Part shown: positions 11,161-22,390 of the stretch, in pieces
Layout of the letters: each line of letters begins with the position of its first letter
Numbering within the stretch: position 1 is the first letter of the stretch
NCBI RefSeq assembly: GCF_018143015.1
Contig: NC_054758.1
Coordinates: 22,374,001-22,438,000, forward strand
From: Lytechinus variegatus
Lineage: Eukaryota > Echinodermata > Echinoidea > Temnopleuroida > Toxopneustidae
Direction: 5' to 3'
Length of the DNA stretch: 64,000 nt
Position numbers and translations under genes: made by a program
The notes under the pieces: model-generated
Seen by the model: only the letters and a program-made list of their open reading frames with translations
The model's database searches: none
What the model was told of the DNA's origin: nothing

Positions 11161-12162
11161 GACCAATTTCACGGCCGGTTTATGTATTTGGCCCTCTATC
11201 GGCGACGCCATTGCTGCGGTGGGCAAGTGCGCTGACCGCGATTGGCTCTGTGTACAAATTCAATGAAAGATTACAGATAAGCTCTGATATTGTGTCATTA
11301 ACTTCATCATAAAACAATAAAATAAAGCATGGACACCTGGATAGACGATGTAAGACAATTGCCATATCTGACCGATGAAGGTATGATGAATTTTTGCACT
11401 TTGGCTACTTTTCCCCTTAGTTTTGTCAGTAAAAGTGAGTTGATGATGACCAAGAATCGCTGTTGGTTTTCATCAGGGAGCTCACTTCTTGTTGCTAGTA
11501 AATTGTGTTAGAGTAGCGGAAGAGTGAACGAGACAAAGAGTGAGAGAGGGGAGAGGGGGAGAGAGTATATGTGTGAGAGGAGGGGGATAGTGAGAGGGGA
11601 GAGGGGAATGGTGAGAAAGGGGGGGGGGTAGTGAGAGAGAAGGGGGGGGGGGTCTAGCGAGAGAGTGTGTGAGAGAGGGAGAGAGAGGGATAGTGTAATG
11701 CAGAGAAGGGGATAGTAAGAGGGAGAGAGACAGAGGGATAGTGTGAGATAGAGAGGGAGAGAGAGAGGGACTGATATTTCCATCTAAGTCCTTTCTGTTG
11801 ATGTTTTCTATCCACTGGCGACGCATTCCTTCATCACGGCCTGGAAACCTATGCAGGAAGTACGGCTTCACACACAAACAGGCTTCATGAGTCCAAGGCG
11901 AGTGAATTTCACATTCACTTTGCTTCGAATCCTGAAGCTTTCTCCAATTGTTGTGGCAATTGAACACAGCACAGCTGCGACCTGATCTTCTCCGATTAAT
12001 GCTCATTGTGAATCTTACAAGAAATCTGCTCAATTGGTTTCAAAATAAAAAAAAATCGAACGAATGTACCAAATACCCTATTGACTTGTGTACTATAAAA
12101 GTTGATTCGCCCACCGCAGCATGGCGACCAGTCTGCTGCCCTCTCACGTTGTGAAATTGGTC
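11161..12162 (-). mobile_element. THAP-carrying DNA transposon remnant, possibly P-like
   Basis: The ends are inverted repeats, GACCAATTTCAC at 11161 and GTGAAATTGGTC ending at 12162, both flanked by TATA. A second inverted pair lies just inside: GCTGCGGTGGGC near 11213 and GCCCACCGCAGC near 12110. The unit interrupts a SINE and carries a minus-strand frame with a THAP zinc-finger half. P-element transposases start with a THAP domain, so a P-like origin is plausible; P elements normally give 8-bp duplications, which I cannot confirm because TATA could be part of the terminus. About 240 bp of purine repeat (11530-11770) replaces the rest of any coding region. Confidence 0.6.
11482..12033 (-). 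CDS. THAP zinc-finger exon fragment
   Basis: The first 85 or so residues of this 183-codon frame look real. C21 and C26 form the C-x4-C pair, followed by CHNNWRKL, then C-E-I-H and C-L-C with P57-Y58, then the hallmark HRFP and the conserved W74 in RRQWIENINR. This is the N-terminal half of a THAP (C2CH) DNA-binding domain, in the version with an insertion before the FHRFP block. The final C-x2-H pair is missing. From about residue 87 on, the frame reads through a low-complexity purine repeat giving Ser/Pro/Leu stretches that are not protein sequence. Likely a transposase exon remnant rather than a host gene. Confidence 0.5.
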   Translation of the reverse strand: MSRFLVRFTMSINRRRSGRSCAVFNCHNNWRKLQDSKQSECEIHSPWTHEACLCVKPYFLHRFPGRDEGMRRQWIENINRKDLDGNISPSLSPSLSHTIPLSLSLLLSPSLHYTIPLSPSLTHSLARPPPPSLSLPPPLSHHSPLPSHYPPPLTHILSPPLPSLTLCLVHSSATLTQFTSNKK

Positions 12163-13217
12163 TATATGCAGCATAATTACCCTGGCTTTAGCAGTGCAGC
12201 TGTTACGCTCGCTGCGTTTCAAGGAATAAATTCCTGCCAGGTACCCATTTACCTCACCTGGGTTGAGTGCAGCACATTGTGGATCAATTTCTTGCTGAAG
12301 GAAATTACGCCATGGCAGGCGTAATAATAGCTTATAATATGAAATCAAATTAAGTACACTCGTTGCATCAGTTGGACAATCTTACCGTTACCCGTTTATC
12401 AAGCTCAGCGCACGCTATGTGATCCCATACAACGCGATTAAAAAAAAAATAATTCGCGTTTTGTATTAAATGTGACAATTCCTAGAACTGTAGAAGTAAA
12501 ATTGATTTATATGAAGTTTTTCCATAATGTTATGTTAGGAATAATAATCATTTTACGTTGTGGTAAGCCCTGTGGTCAGAGTAATGTACAAATCGACTTT
12601 AAGTTGCATCCGATGGTGACGTCATCACGATTTGCAATTGAATTTGCTTTTATTCAAACAAGGAGGCTCGAACTTAACTGAATTTCGATTTCAGTTAGTC
12701 CTACCACTATTCTGAACGATGATCGCTAAGATTCTACTGGTTGGAATGCTCATATCAAAGGTAAATAGAATCCTTTGAAATTCGGATCGTATAGGATCGC
12801 ATAGTGTGCGCTGGGCTTTAAATAGAATACACAGCTGAACATTAACCACTATATAGGTAGCATACACATAGCTTTATTGTATTTACATAACCCCGTTGCA
12901 TAAAAATTACTATTTTGGTAACTTTACCATCCAATGGTAACTAACATGGTAACGATGGTCATCAGCCAATCAGAACCAAGAATTTCATGCAAGTTACTGT
13001 TGGTTGGTAAAGTTACCGTAATGGTAACCTACACGCAACGAGGCCCAGGAATTGCTTTTCGCATGACATATTCTTATAAGATACTTATCGGTCCTTCTTA
13101 CTTTTATATTTCAAATATACTGATTGAAATTTGAATAAACATGAAACGCATTTCTATTACTTAGACCAGAATTGATTGATAACGACGTCATTGCACATAT
13201 ATGGTGATGATTTGTAC

Positions 13218-13403
13218 CTGGTTGCTAAGAAAGCATGAATGCTTGTAAGCAAGCAACCAGAGGACCGACTGCTTAAGGTCCTCTCCGAAGGACCTGGTAC
13301 TGATGAATAATGCCTTACCAAAGGGAACTAGCGCACCAAGTGGGAATCGAACCCGGGTCACCGAAATACGAATCCCCCGCTCTACCGACTGAGCTATCGC
13401 GCC
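13218..13403 (-). repeat. tRNA-derived SINE with intact head
   Basis: On the minus strand 13403-13331 is tRNA-like: GGCGCGATAGCTCAGTCGG (A box region) and GGGTTCGATTCCCAC (B box and T arm). The acceptor stem does not pair at the 3' side and the sequence runs on into a SINE body, so this is not a functional tRNA gene. The body has GTCCTCTGGTTGCTTGCTTA near its 3' end. Confidence 0.8.
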
Positions 13404-13771
13404 TCCTCACATGCGACATGTTCTTATTTGTAGGAGTAATTAGTAAATCATCTTCAACCAGCATGTCCGCTTAAATGTAGTTGGTTTACTTGCATTGATA
13501 CACAAGGTCGATTTATATTTATATATAACAGTCACACCAACAAAACGATTCCGCATCCACCAATAGCACATCATTGGTAATAACGTTAAAACTTGGATCG
13601 TTCATGTCGATCTGGAATCCATTCCACTGGAATGACTGTAACATTGAAATAATTCTGAATATGTCTCACAAATAGAGTTCTTGTAGCTTATCCTCGCCTG
13701 GAAATTACCCTGACTTTACCAGATGATTCTGAATGCGTATATAGATATACGTTTATCTAATGAGGTGTTGC

Positions 13772-14048
13772 TACACTGTTAGAAAATTTATCCTTAAAAT
13801 AATAGAAGTTCCTGCAGCAGACTCTCGAGAAGACCTGTAATCTTACCAGATCATGTAAAATTACAGGAAATTGGTATTTGGTGTATGGAACTTTACAAAT
13901 TTCCTTTAATAAAACACCCTTTTCCCCTTCTTAAACAGACCTGTTCTGTTAAATTGCAGAAAAGTTCCTGTTTTATGAATTTACAGAATGATTGCTTTCT
14001 GCAAAATCCCTTTTTTCTGTAAAATCAGGGTATTTTTAACATTGTAAA
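13772..14048. repeat. Dispersed repeat (family D), copy 1
   Basis: This is about 60-75% identical by eye to 57366-57635. Shared blocks include TTAGAAAA, TTATCCTTAAAATAA, GGAAATTGGTATTTGGTGTA and TGAATTTACAGAATGATT. It starts CACTGTTAG and ends near ACATTGTAAA, weak inverted ends fitting an old MITE. Confidence 0.7.
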
Positions 14049-14194
14049 AATTTGCGATCAATTGCAAGTCCATTTTCAGTCCCTAAATCAATCATTAGAT
14101 TTGAAATTATTTGCAAATTTGCAATTGAATACTAATCTGCTTCTTGTAACAAACAGTGTGATCTTATTTGCTAGAGTTAGAATTGATATAAGTA

Positions 14195-14440
14195 TAATTG
14201 TAAAAAAAAAAATATTTATTCATTTTCCAACACATGGGCTGGATAGCCCTCTTCAGCCTAACGGCTGTTCTTCTGAACAACATAATATTTGCAGATGTTT
14301 TCTTGCAACACCCCCTGAAACATCTAGTTCTTATGAATTATCCGCGCTTGGCAAGAAAAAAAAAACTGTGATTTCACCACACGACACACTTCGTGCGTTA
14401 ACCCTGCAAGTGATATCATGGTACAGTAAATGACCCACAG
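14195..14440 (-). repeat. Possible retroelement 3' end
   Basis: Read on the minus strand this contains a small hairpin around GGGCTATCCAGCCC and ends in an A-rich, AATAAATA-type tail at about 14220-14205. That fits the 3' end of a LINE or SINE. It could instead supply the poly(A) signal of the 717-residue gene, whose stop is 400 bp upstream. Weak evidence. Confidence 0.3.
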
Positions 14441-14621
14441 GGGGTTGAAAGCCTATTTTGAATGGCATACAGTCGGCATGTAGTATGACTGTAGGATATT
14501 TCTCATCAAAAGTTCACACGACTTTCCAAAGTTGATAGAGTAAACATTTCCAAATGCAAACGGACAAATTAAATAACTAAGTATGGAACATCCGTTGAAA
14601 TGTAAGGTTCAGATGATAAGC

Positions 14622-16775
14622 TCAAAGTTCTTCAACTTCATCTTCTGACAGCGAGACACCATCTAGTGAACCTACTTCAAAGTCATCCTCATCTTCCTTT
14701 TCTTGATGCCTTTCAATGCCAGTCATTTTTGATGTCTGGTAAAGCTCCCCTGTTTCATCATGTTGTCTACCCTCGTTACCAAATCCATTTTTGCTACTTA
14801 ATTGTAGGTTCCTCGTCCCATGTGTAATATCTCCAAGTGCGTCTTCCTCGTTTTCGTCATCTTCGTCAGCCTCTTCCTCTGCCTCATCAATCCTCATTTC
14901 ATATTGACCATCAATGTTATCGCTTTCATCCTCCTCCTCTTCCTCAACGTTTAAATCGCCAAAACTACTTCGGTTGTACCCTGTGTTATGATGAGATTTC
15001 ATGCGAGGATGAGGCCGTTGTCCAAAGCTAAGGGGGTTTCCCCCTTTCTCCTTCTCATTTCTACCAGCCTCATCATCTTCTTCCTCTTCCTCCATCACAT
15101 CCTCCCGCTCACTCTGGCTGCCGTCCTCAGCCAGCGTCTCCATCTGCAGCGGTCTTGTGAATGATGACGATGATGCCGCGAGAGATGCAAGACCTCCGCC
15201 CACTTCCGGTCGCCCAATCCTTGGAGGCCGCGATCTCCCGGGTGTCTTACTTAACATCCCACTGCTGCCACCAAAGGAGCCAACTTTCGGAATCTTTCTT
15301 TTGGGATCACCCATTCCGCAAATGCGTGGGCTACTAGGTTTTGTTCTCTCTACTTTGGGTTTGACAGTTCCTTCGGCATCCAAGTCTCGTATTGTCATAC
15401 TTGATTTCTGGAGAATGTCTGTGAGAGGGGGAGCGTCGGGAAGTTTGTACTCTTGCTTCGCTCCTGCGTAAAATCGCGGTTGACTCTTCTGTCGTTGGAT
15501 TTCCTCGCGCGTCATGAGTGGTGGGCAGAAGTAATTCGCAGGATTTTCTCGGTCCTCCTCTTTCCTGATGATGAGTTCGATTTCGGTTGGAGGTGGCATA
15601 GTGTTAAGACTATTAACGGGAGACACAAGATCTTTCATACCCGTGTAGCTCCCCCGCTGTTTTAGTATCTGAGCTCTCAAATCAGTGAAGTTACTGAAGA
15701 AGTGAAGCTTGTCTGGAATAGAGAACGCACTTATTCTTCGTTTGGCAGCGCCCTTCCACTTTTCCCTAACCTCTTTCCTCCGAGCATCAGCCTTCTTTCG
15801 CTCGCAAAGTTCAAGAAGTCTATCACGAGAAAACGATCGAGATGATATATATCCATCAGCTACTCCTTCTAGGATATCCAATTGGCTCAACTCTGGGAAG
15901 AGTCTCTGAACTAAGGTGATTGTTGACATGTTCTTTGGTGTCATGTGAATGCTTGGGAAGGAAGAGGTGTTACGGTCAACGAAAGTGTTCCTCTGTGTTA
16001 TCTTGGAGCAGTCGTAACAATGTCTTGGGCCAAGGACGTCGCAACATTCTCGAGACAAATCACTCGTTGATTCAAATATTTCTTCGTTCATATAACTTTC
16101 AGCTCTAGAACATGGTCTCTCCCGATACCTCCGCATGAGGTAACGCTCCTCATTTGGTTTACGGACCTTACGAGCTGATCTAGATTGCGAAGCATCTGGA
16201 CGCCGTTTGTTGCCTTCACCGTATAACCGACAGGATTTGCTCCTCTCCCGTGTTTGTATTTCATGTTTTGCTGCCAGATCAATGACCTGGGTTCCATTCA
16301 TACCATTCTCAGCTTCACCATCAACATGTTTGGAAAGGGGAGCAGTCTGGCATCGGTCTGGTAAGAAGGTCCGAACTCCAGAGTACAGTCTCGTTGATTC
16401 ACAGCGCGATGCATTCCGTGTGCTGACATCATCAGCACTTCCTCTTAGGTCGAACAGACTTGAGAATACTACAGGAGAGCCAAAATTTGAAATTGACCCA
16501 GAGGTTGGTCGTTGAGACAAAGAATCATCGATGACCTCAGAAAGAAGTCCTGGGAAGAGACTCTCTGTCGTCTTACGCTGCTCTTCAGCTTGCATCCGTG
16601 CCTTTCGTGACTCTGAGAAGTCTGGGGATATGCTCTTTGACCATTCGAAGACCACATCATCTTCGAAGGACAGTATTTCTTCTGGAGGTGGTGCTCGGCA
16701 TGGTCTGCTGAGGTTCGGCTGGGGGACATCAACTCGAGAGCTTGTCCTAGGGCTGGCTCTTCCTTTAATCAGCAT
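14622..16775 (-). CDS. Uncharacterised 717-residue acidic-tailed protein
   Basis: I do not recognise this protein. It is a 2,154-base open frame in AT-rich DNA, in one exon, so it is surely coding. The ATG has an in-frame TGA 12 bases upstream; a good acceptor (TTCCTTCAG|ATTTCG) lies about 40 bases upstream, suggesting a spliced 5' UTR. The N-terminal 270 residues are Ser/Arg-rich and look disordered. Around residues 280-400 there is a more ordered block with TLVQRLFPELSQLDILEGVA, then a charged helix (RDRLLELCERKKADARRKEV) and SIPDKLHFFSNFTDLRAQIL. A Pro/Gly/Arg-rich linker follows, then four acidic clusters from about residue 555 to the end (for example MEEEEEDDEAG and EAEEEADEDDENEEDA), ending EDEVEEL. 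No signal peptide or membrane segment is seen; nuclear or cytoskeletal scaffold roles are possible but unproven. Confidence 0.85.
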   Translation of the reverse strand: MLIKGRASPRTSSRVDVPQPNLSRPCRAPPPEEILSFEDDVVFEWSKSISPDFSESRKARMQAEEQRKTTESLFPGLLSEVIDDSLSQRPTSGSISNFGSPVVFSSLFDLRGSADDVSTRNASRCESTRLYSGVRTFLPDRCQTAPLSKHVDGEAENGMNGTQVIDLAAKHEIQTRERSKSCRLYGEGNKRRPDASQSRSARKVRKPNEERYLMRRYRERPCSRAESYMNEEIFESTSDLSRECCDVLGPRHCYDCSKITQRNTFVDRNTSSFPSIHMTPKNMSTITLVQRLFPELSQLDILEGVADGYISSRSFSRDRLLELCERKKADARRKEVREKWKGAAKRRISAFSIPDKLHFFSNFTDLRAQILKQRGSYTGMKDLVSPVNSLNTMPPPTEIELIIRKEEDRENPANYFCPPLMTREEIQRQKSQPRFYAGAKQEYKLPDAPPLTDILQKSSMTIRDLDAEGTVKPKVERTKPSSPRICGMGDPKRKIPKVGSFGGSSGMLSKTPGRSRPPRIGRPEVGGGLASLAASSSSFTRPLQMETLAEDGSQSEREDVMEEEEEDDEAGRNEKEKGGNPLSFGQRPHPRMKSHHNTGYNRSSFGDLNVEEEEEDESDNIDGQYEMRIDEAEEEADEDDENEEDALGDITHGTRNLQLSSKNGFGNEGRQHDETGELYQTSKMTGIERHQEKEDEDDFEVGSLDGVSLSEDEVEEL

Positions 16776-16867
16776 AGTAGTGTATCAGACCCGGCGTTCA
16801 AGACATCTCGAAATCTGAAGGAATGATAATAATGATAATGACAGCTAGATTATATATATATATGAAA

Positions 16868-17073
16868 AAATATTAAGTTGTATGTTTCTTATGTTTACTG
16901 TGCTCTTTCGATGGTGAAGACAACCATCTTCTATCATTATGGATGATATGAGAGCCAAATAAGCTCAAGTGTGATATCTTTATTGTCAGTGATGTATTAA
17001 CAATTGGCTATCCATACTTAATCCACAACTTTAAACCTGAGTTAAAGTTAAACCCGACTTCAGAATACGGGCC
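16868..17073. repeat. Dispersed repeat (family E), copy 1
   Basis: This matches 43732-43964 in the same orientation. Shared blocks are TTTACTGTGCTCTTTC, GATGGTGAAGACAA, AGAGCCAAAT and ACAACTTTAAACCTGAGTT, ending AGAATACGGGCC. It lies just 5' of the 717-residue gene, where its first exon or promoter could be. Confidence 0.75.
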
Positions 17074-18365
17074 ATTGAGTAACTTTATGGAGGTTTGGAA
17101 AATCTAATTTGTGTGGCTCTACATGCAAAGGAAACCATTAAAAAATACCTCACGAGCACCATTACATGCTTCGCAATAGGTTCGAACAGACCTGGTGGAA
17201 ATTCTGGAACTATTTCAGAAAACAATAACTATGTGAAAATTAAGTAGCTAATTTCCCCTTTTTGAAAACTGGACCTTTTATCAAGTTTGCAGGAGTGACT
17301 TATTTTTATTTCATATTTAATATGGTATTTTGTCCCATTTTATATGGCATTCATGATGCATACCGGGTCGTAAAAAGTATTTATATTGATATCGTTATAA
17401 TCATTTTTATTTTATCATCAAAACATCATTGACACTATGTATCCACATTTTGATCAAATATGACAAAGATAGCCGTTACTCATTGATCACTGGTACGTGT
17501 AATCAACGATATTTCATAGTCCAAAGTTCCTCCTTAACTCGAAACACAGATTAAACATCACAATAAGAGGTTATCAATGATATGAATAACCATTCGAAAT
17601 AAAGTTAGTAGTGTAAATTTCAAATCTACATACTGCAATAACTCTGATCATGAATATCACTTTGCCTATCAATGTAATACTATAACTACATGTATCCGGT
17701 CTAATAGAAAACATTATATATAAGTCGTCCGCCAACCTAAAGGTTATCAAACCACCGTAAATGTTAATGGTCATGTTATTATCAAAATATTATTTTTTTT
17801 ACGAAACGTTTAGGTATAATATTATAAATACTAATTGAAATGTAAGTTGGTAGCGTTATTAAGATATAAAAAACACGAAAATGTTTTGTTTATGGAAGAT
17901 ATTGAAATATCTTGGAGAAAACCTTTGAAAATACTACCATTAGACATTTAGTCAATCATGTTTCAGAAATGTTAAACATGAGGAATATAATGTAAAACGT
18001 CATTGGGAATTTTGTGAATACCTGTGTTGGCATTATTATTCATTTCAACTTCGGTGATTGTTAATATGGTTATTAAACTTATTGTTACTGCTTTTTTATC
18101 ATCATAGTTATGATTATTCTTATTATTGAAATTATTTCTATTATCATCATCATTACAACCATACACTCATTTTGATTATTATCGTTATCAGCACCTCCAT
18201 CATCATGATCATTAATGATGTATTGATTGTCCTTAAGTTCTTATTATTAGTAGTAGTATATCGATTGTCGATAAATATCTAAACTAGAAGAAAACAACTT
18301 AGTTCGGAGTAATATTAGCTAATACAAACTATTGGCAATTCTACCATAATTATTCATATTACTAC
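17074..18365. other. No gene seen; AT-rich intergenic or 5' intronic DNA
   Basis: Frames are short and lack codon character. ATT/ATC-type low-complexity DNA lies at about 18040-18260. This could be a first intron of the 717-residue gene. Confidence 0.5.
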
Positions 18366-18789
18366 TTAAAGGACAAGTCCACCCCCCAAAAAAATGATTT
18401 GAATAAAAAGAGAAAAATCCAACCAGCATGGCACCGAAAATTTCATCAAAATCGGATGTAAAATAAGAAAGTTATGACATTATAAAGTTTCGCTCAATTT
18501 CACAAAACAGTTATACGCACATCCATGTTGGTTCATCAACTCTCAAAAAAATTAAATATCGTATAATTCAAACAATAAAAAAAAAACAGATATCATCGAG
18601 TGACTCATTTGCATGTCACTGAGTTGTGCATATCACTGTTTTGAGAAAATCAAGCGAAAGGCTTTAAAATGCCATCTTAAAATGCTTTCTTATTTTACAT
18701 CCGATTTTGATGAAATTTTCAGTGTCATGCTAGCTTGATTTTTCTCTATTTATTCAAATCAACATTCTGCTTGGATGGACTTGACCTAA
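18366..18789 (+). repeat. Family A MITE-like repeat, both ends present
   Basis: It starts TTAAAGGACAAGTCCACC and ends GGATGGACTTGACCTAA, with long imperfect inverted termini that include AAATCGGATGTAAAATAAG and its reverse complement. The centre is short, so this is an internally deleted copy of about 420 bp. Confidence 0.8.
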
Positions 18790-20189
18790 CACAAAAATCA
18801 TTATAAATCATCGTCAATCGAATTTTTCAATGTGTCTTGAACACAAGTTGAAAAATAATACCATTGATTGTATACCTCCTCCGCGACTTTCATATTAGGC
18901 CTATAATAAATATTGTCCAACATTTTTAGTGAGACGACAGGCCTACCTTATGATAATGACCCATTCACTTTATTTGATTTCAGATTTATCTTCCATAAAT
19001 TTGGAAGGCAGGGCAATTAAAAGTAAAGCGCTGAACGGGATTGTGTTCATGTAGAAGAGAAATACATGTAAATACTCCCTTAGTCTTCTCGTGTAATAAT
19101 GTACGGGGACTTTCAAGAAACGTCCGGTTACAAAATGAATGAATGGGACATTATTCGCACGGTAACTAAGGACGCACTTTCCCTAAATCCCGTATCATGC
19201 TTTTAAAATATACAATTTAACATAATATTCATATCGGTCATATAATCTCACAGCACATAAATATTGTCACTACTTACATGAGTTTGGTGGTGTCAAGGAG
19301 CTTAAGAAATATGAAATTGTTTGTCTCGATATCCAGAGTTTGGAAGTGTGTTTACTGAGCGAGCAGTCATACAGCCTATACAGTACAAATACAGTACACC
19401 TCCCGCACCGTACAGGTAAGAGACTGGGATCTTATTGAATATGGACCTCTTTTGAGGCAGGGGTCGACCTTTTGTCATAATAGATGACTCTATAGAATTG
19501 TACGGGTTTATTTGGCGGTCTGTGGTTTATTGAGGGTGAAAAGAAAATCAATAACGCGTGGTTACCGATATCGCGATTATTACGATACCGATAGTGCTTT
19601 TTTGTCGTCTGCTCGAGTTGAAGGTTGTACCCCTTTGAAGAGAAGTTAGAAAACAAATGATGAAAACCGCTATTCCAGGTACTTTACAAACACTCTAAGG
19701 AAAAGAACAAGGTGGATAATGTTCATGGACAAAAAGCTTGTATAATGAATGAGGTACTAGCTATTAAAAATGTATGATATTCAATAGTATGTAAACACGA
19801 ACCCTCTGCCCTTGATTCAACTCATCCAGGCCCCCAAAACTCGATGTTTAGATCTGACCATCTTAAGAACATTTTAATTGGTGATGTGAGTTGTAATTTG
19901 TTATTGTTGTCTTAGCAAAGCCACATGCCATGTTTTCTTTCTATTAAACATATTTTTTTATCACTGTATAGATGAAGTATATTTGAAAAGGCGTTCGTAC
20001 ACGAATTATTTTGTAAGGAAGGCATTACTAGAACTTATTCATTGAAAAAAGTTCATTTGTGATCAAATTTGTTATTAAATTGTGTGATTTGAAGCTGTAT
20101 GCTACATGCATGATCTGTAAAGTTGAATTCGTCCTTAATTTGTGATTTGTCATGCAAATAATTGTTTTATTTTCGGAGTCAGAGAAAGG
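18790..20189. other. No gene recognised; one strong isolated splice donor
   Basis: The DNA is AT-rich and has no convincing frame. A consensus donor CCGTACAG|GTAAGAG occurs at 19417 on the plus strand, but no paired exon could be built. A minus-strand family A copy starts at the right edge. Confidence 0.4.
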
Positions 20190-20800
20190 GGGAAATAAAG
20201 TCCACCCCAGAAAATGTTGATCAAAATAAATAGAGAAAAAATAAATCTGGCATCCTGCTGAAAATTTCATAAAAATCGGATGTAAAATAAGTAAGTTATA
20301 ACATTTTAGGTTTTGCTTATTTTTCACAAACTTTATGTACAACCCAGTGACATGAAAATGAGACAGTTGATGATGTCCCTCACTCTCTATTTTTTGTTGC
20401 TTTTTTATTATTTTAATCATCAGATTAAACAGTATTTCATTTTTTACAGATATGGCAATACGGACCAACTTGACTGAAATATACTGCATTGCTAATTCAA
20501 CATGTTCCGGGAGGAATTAAATGGGTTTTTTTCACTTGGCAATGAGCATGATGAGGAGAAGATTAGAATATTTCATATTTTATACAATAAAATACAAAAG
20601 AAATAGTGAGTGGATGACATCATCAGTCCCCTCATTTGCGTACTGACCAGGATGTGCATATTAAGTGAAACATTAAAATGTCATAACTTTCTTACATGTA
20701 TTTTACATCCGATTTTGATGAATTTTCAGTGTTGTCCTTGTTGGATTTTTCACTTTTGATTTATAACGCAACTCTTTGTTTGGGTGGACATGTCCTTTAA
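20190..20800 (+). repeat. Family A MITE-like repeat, full length
   Basis: The left part carries AAAGTCCACCCCAGAA and AAATCGGATGTAAAATAAG; the right end is GGGTGGACATGTCCTTTAA. The interior matches the copies at 1600 and 37455, including a conserved block ending GAGTGGATGACATCATCAG. No transposase frame. Confidence 0.8.
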
Positions 20801-21181
20801 TATTACAGATCGAGGGATCGAAGCGAATGAGCTAGCGAGGATGTCATTTGTGCAAGTTGAAATTGAAGGATTTGGAGCACATCGATGAAATTCGGGTTGG
20901 ATTTTGGTGAAAAAATTCTGAAAGAGCACCCTCGATTAAAATGCCTTTCTCACGTCTACCACCAAAGCTCTTCGGTATAAGAAAGGGTCACAGTCTGTCG
21001 TTTTTACCATCCCTTGAGAAATCCTTTCCTTCTTTATCATACATTTTAGTCCACTGTCTTGTTAATCGTAGAGTCTATTTGCTTGATTGATTTCTAGTCA
21101 AACAGTGATTACTGTGTGTATTGAATACCCCTTCCATTCGCGACACACACACACCGTCCAACAGATACATTGCTTAATTAA

Positions 21182-22390
21182 CAGTGTAGTAAAATCACGC
21201 GAAATCGTCATTACGCAAACATGTAATAAAATGAGGTCACCACAGTGAATCGATAACAGCGAGAGCGCTGCACATTGCCAGCGGTTCACGGAGATTTGCA
21301 CGCAAAACCTATGAGAAACGAGCGAGAGCGAACGATTCCACGAGCTCTTCCCCCTTCTTTCCCTTCCCGGCGATTTGTCCCAAAACAAAAGGATTTCTGC
21401 AAAGTACGATACTTTGTTTTTCAACTTTATTAGCATTCGATCTATCCGCGCCGATTTTTTTTTTTACCGTGGCATTTTGTTATAAATTACCAAAAGAACC
21501 TGTACATCAGTTTTGCCGAGCTGAATAAAACGACTGATAGGCGTTTATGACAGCCGTCATTCACGTAAACTTTTGTATCCGATATGTAAACTTTCATTCT
21601 ACACGTAGTGTACTGATCAATATGCACACAACGTCGTACTTGAAGGTTCGTTATAGTATTAATATTCATAGGTGATAGCAACGGGGAACATAAGATTGAC
21701 ATGTACAATAAAAACCAGTAAAAACTATTTAAAAATGATGAGTCCTTGATGCAGTTCACCGACACAGTGAAGGATCAGAATCGTCAATTACAAAACAGAT
21801 GAACATGATGAAATTATAAAACTTACATGACTTGTCCAATATCGCATGAATCATTAATATCCCTTATTTTTCCTTTGGCTTATGACTGTTAAGTGCAGAA
21901 AAGGGGGAAACGGTGAATAATTTGGTACTGGCTGTATGGTCCCGTGGTCAGTTAGCGTGCGTGTTTGTAGGCCTACAAGGCTACATTCACAATGATCACG
22001 TCGATGGTCAGAGAACAATTTCCCTCATTCATCTCAATCCTCTCTTATCATGCTTATCATTACATGTATCATGTGTATACCAGGGAGATGGGGTTTAGTG
22101 TGTGCATTAACGTGTGCATACAAGGAAAGATAGCCGAGGTATAGGCCTTAGTTTGTGTGTAAGTTCATTGGGCATGTTGGGTCGTCTCTTCGGTCAAGAG
22201 CGTGGGTGCTGTGTGCATCATTGCACGGTGCAAGCTTGTGTGTCAAATACGCGCGAAACGACTAATAACAGGCTACAAAAATCACTCGACCATGCTGCCG
22301 CTATGCGAATTCGGTGTGCGAAGATTACGTAACTTTCACCGAAATTAACGCTACACCGTAATGACGATTTCTCGTTATTTTACTACACTG
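21182..22390. mobile_element. 1.2-kb DNA transposon, ATTAA target duplication
   Basis: The ends are inverted repeats of about 35 bp, starting CAGTGTAGTAAAAT and continuing to GAAATCGTCATTACG, with only two or three differences. They are flanked by the direct repeat ATTAA (21177-21181 and 22391-22395). The interior has no transposase frame, so the element is non-autonomous. A five-base duplication is unlike piggyBac (TTAA), mariner (TA) or hAT (8 bp); I do not assign a superfamily. It lies about 4 kb upstream of the 717-residue gene. Confidence 0.8.

Larger units (their letters stand above)
11083..12326 (-). repeat. SINE split by a THAP-carrying element
   Basis: The outer parts, about 11083-11156 and 12167-12326, match the tail and middle of the SINE at 49471-49746 read on the minus strand: an AATAATAATAATT tail, an AGCGCTCTACAG block, then CCTGGCTTTAG and GAAATTACGCCATGG. 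Between them lies about 1 kb that SINE copies elsewhere in the window lack. Confidence 0.7.

Noticed and set aside
11508..11783. 91-codon Leu/Ser/Pro-rich minus-strand frame
   Set aside because: It lies entirely in the purine repeat of the THAP-carrying element.
13331..13403. tRNA gene on the minus strand
   Set aside because: The A and B boxes are good, but the acceptor stem fails to pair and the sequence continues into a SINE body found again at 6798-7072.
21098..21436. 112-codon minus-strand frame
   Set aside because: It crosses the end of the 1.2-kb transposon into flanking DNA, so it cannot be an ancestral gene.
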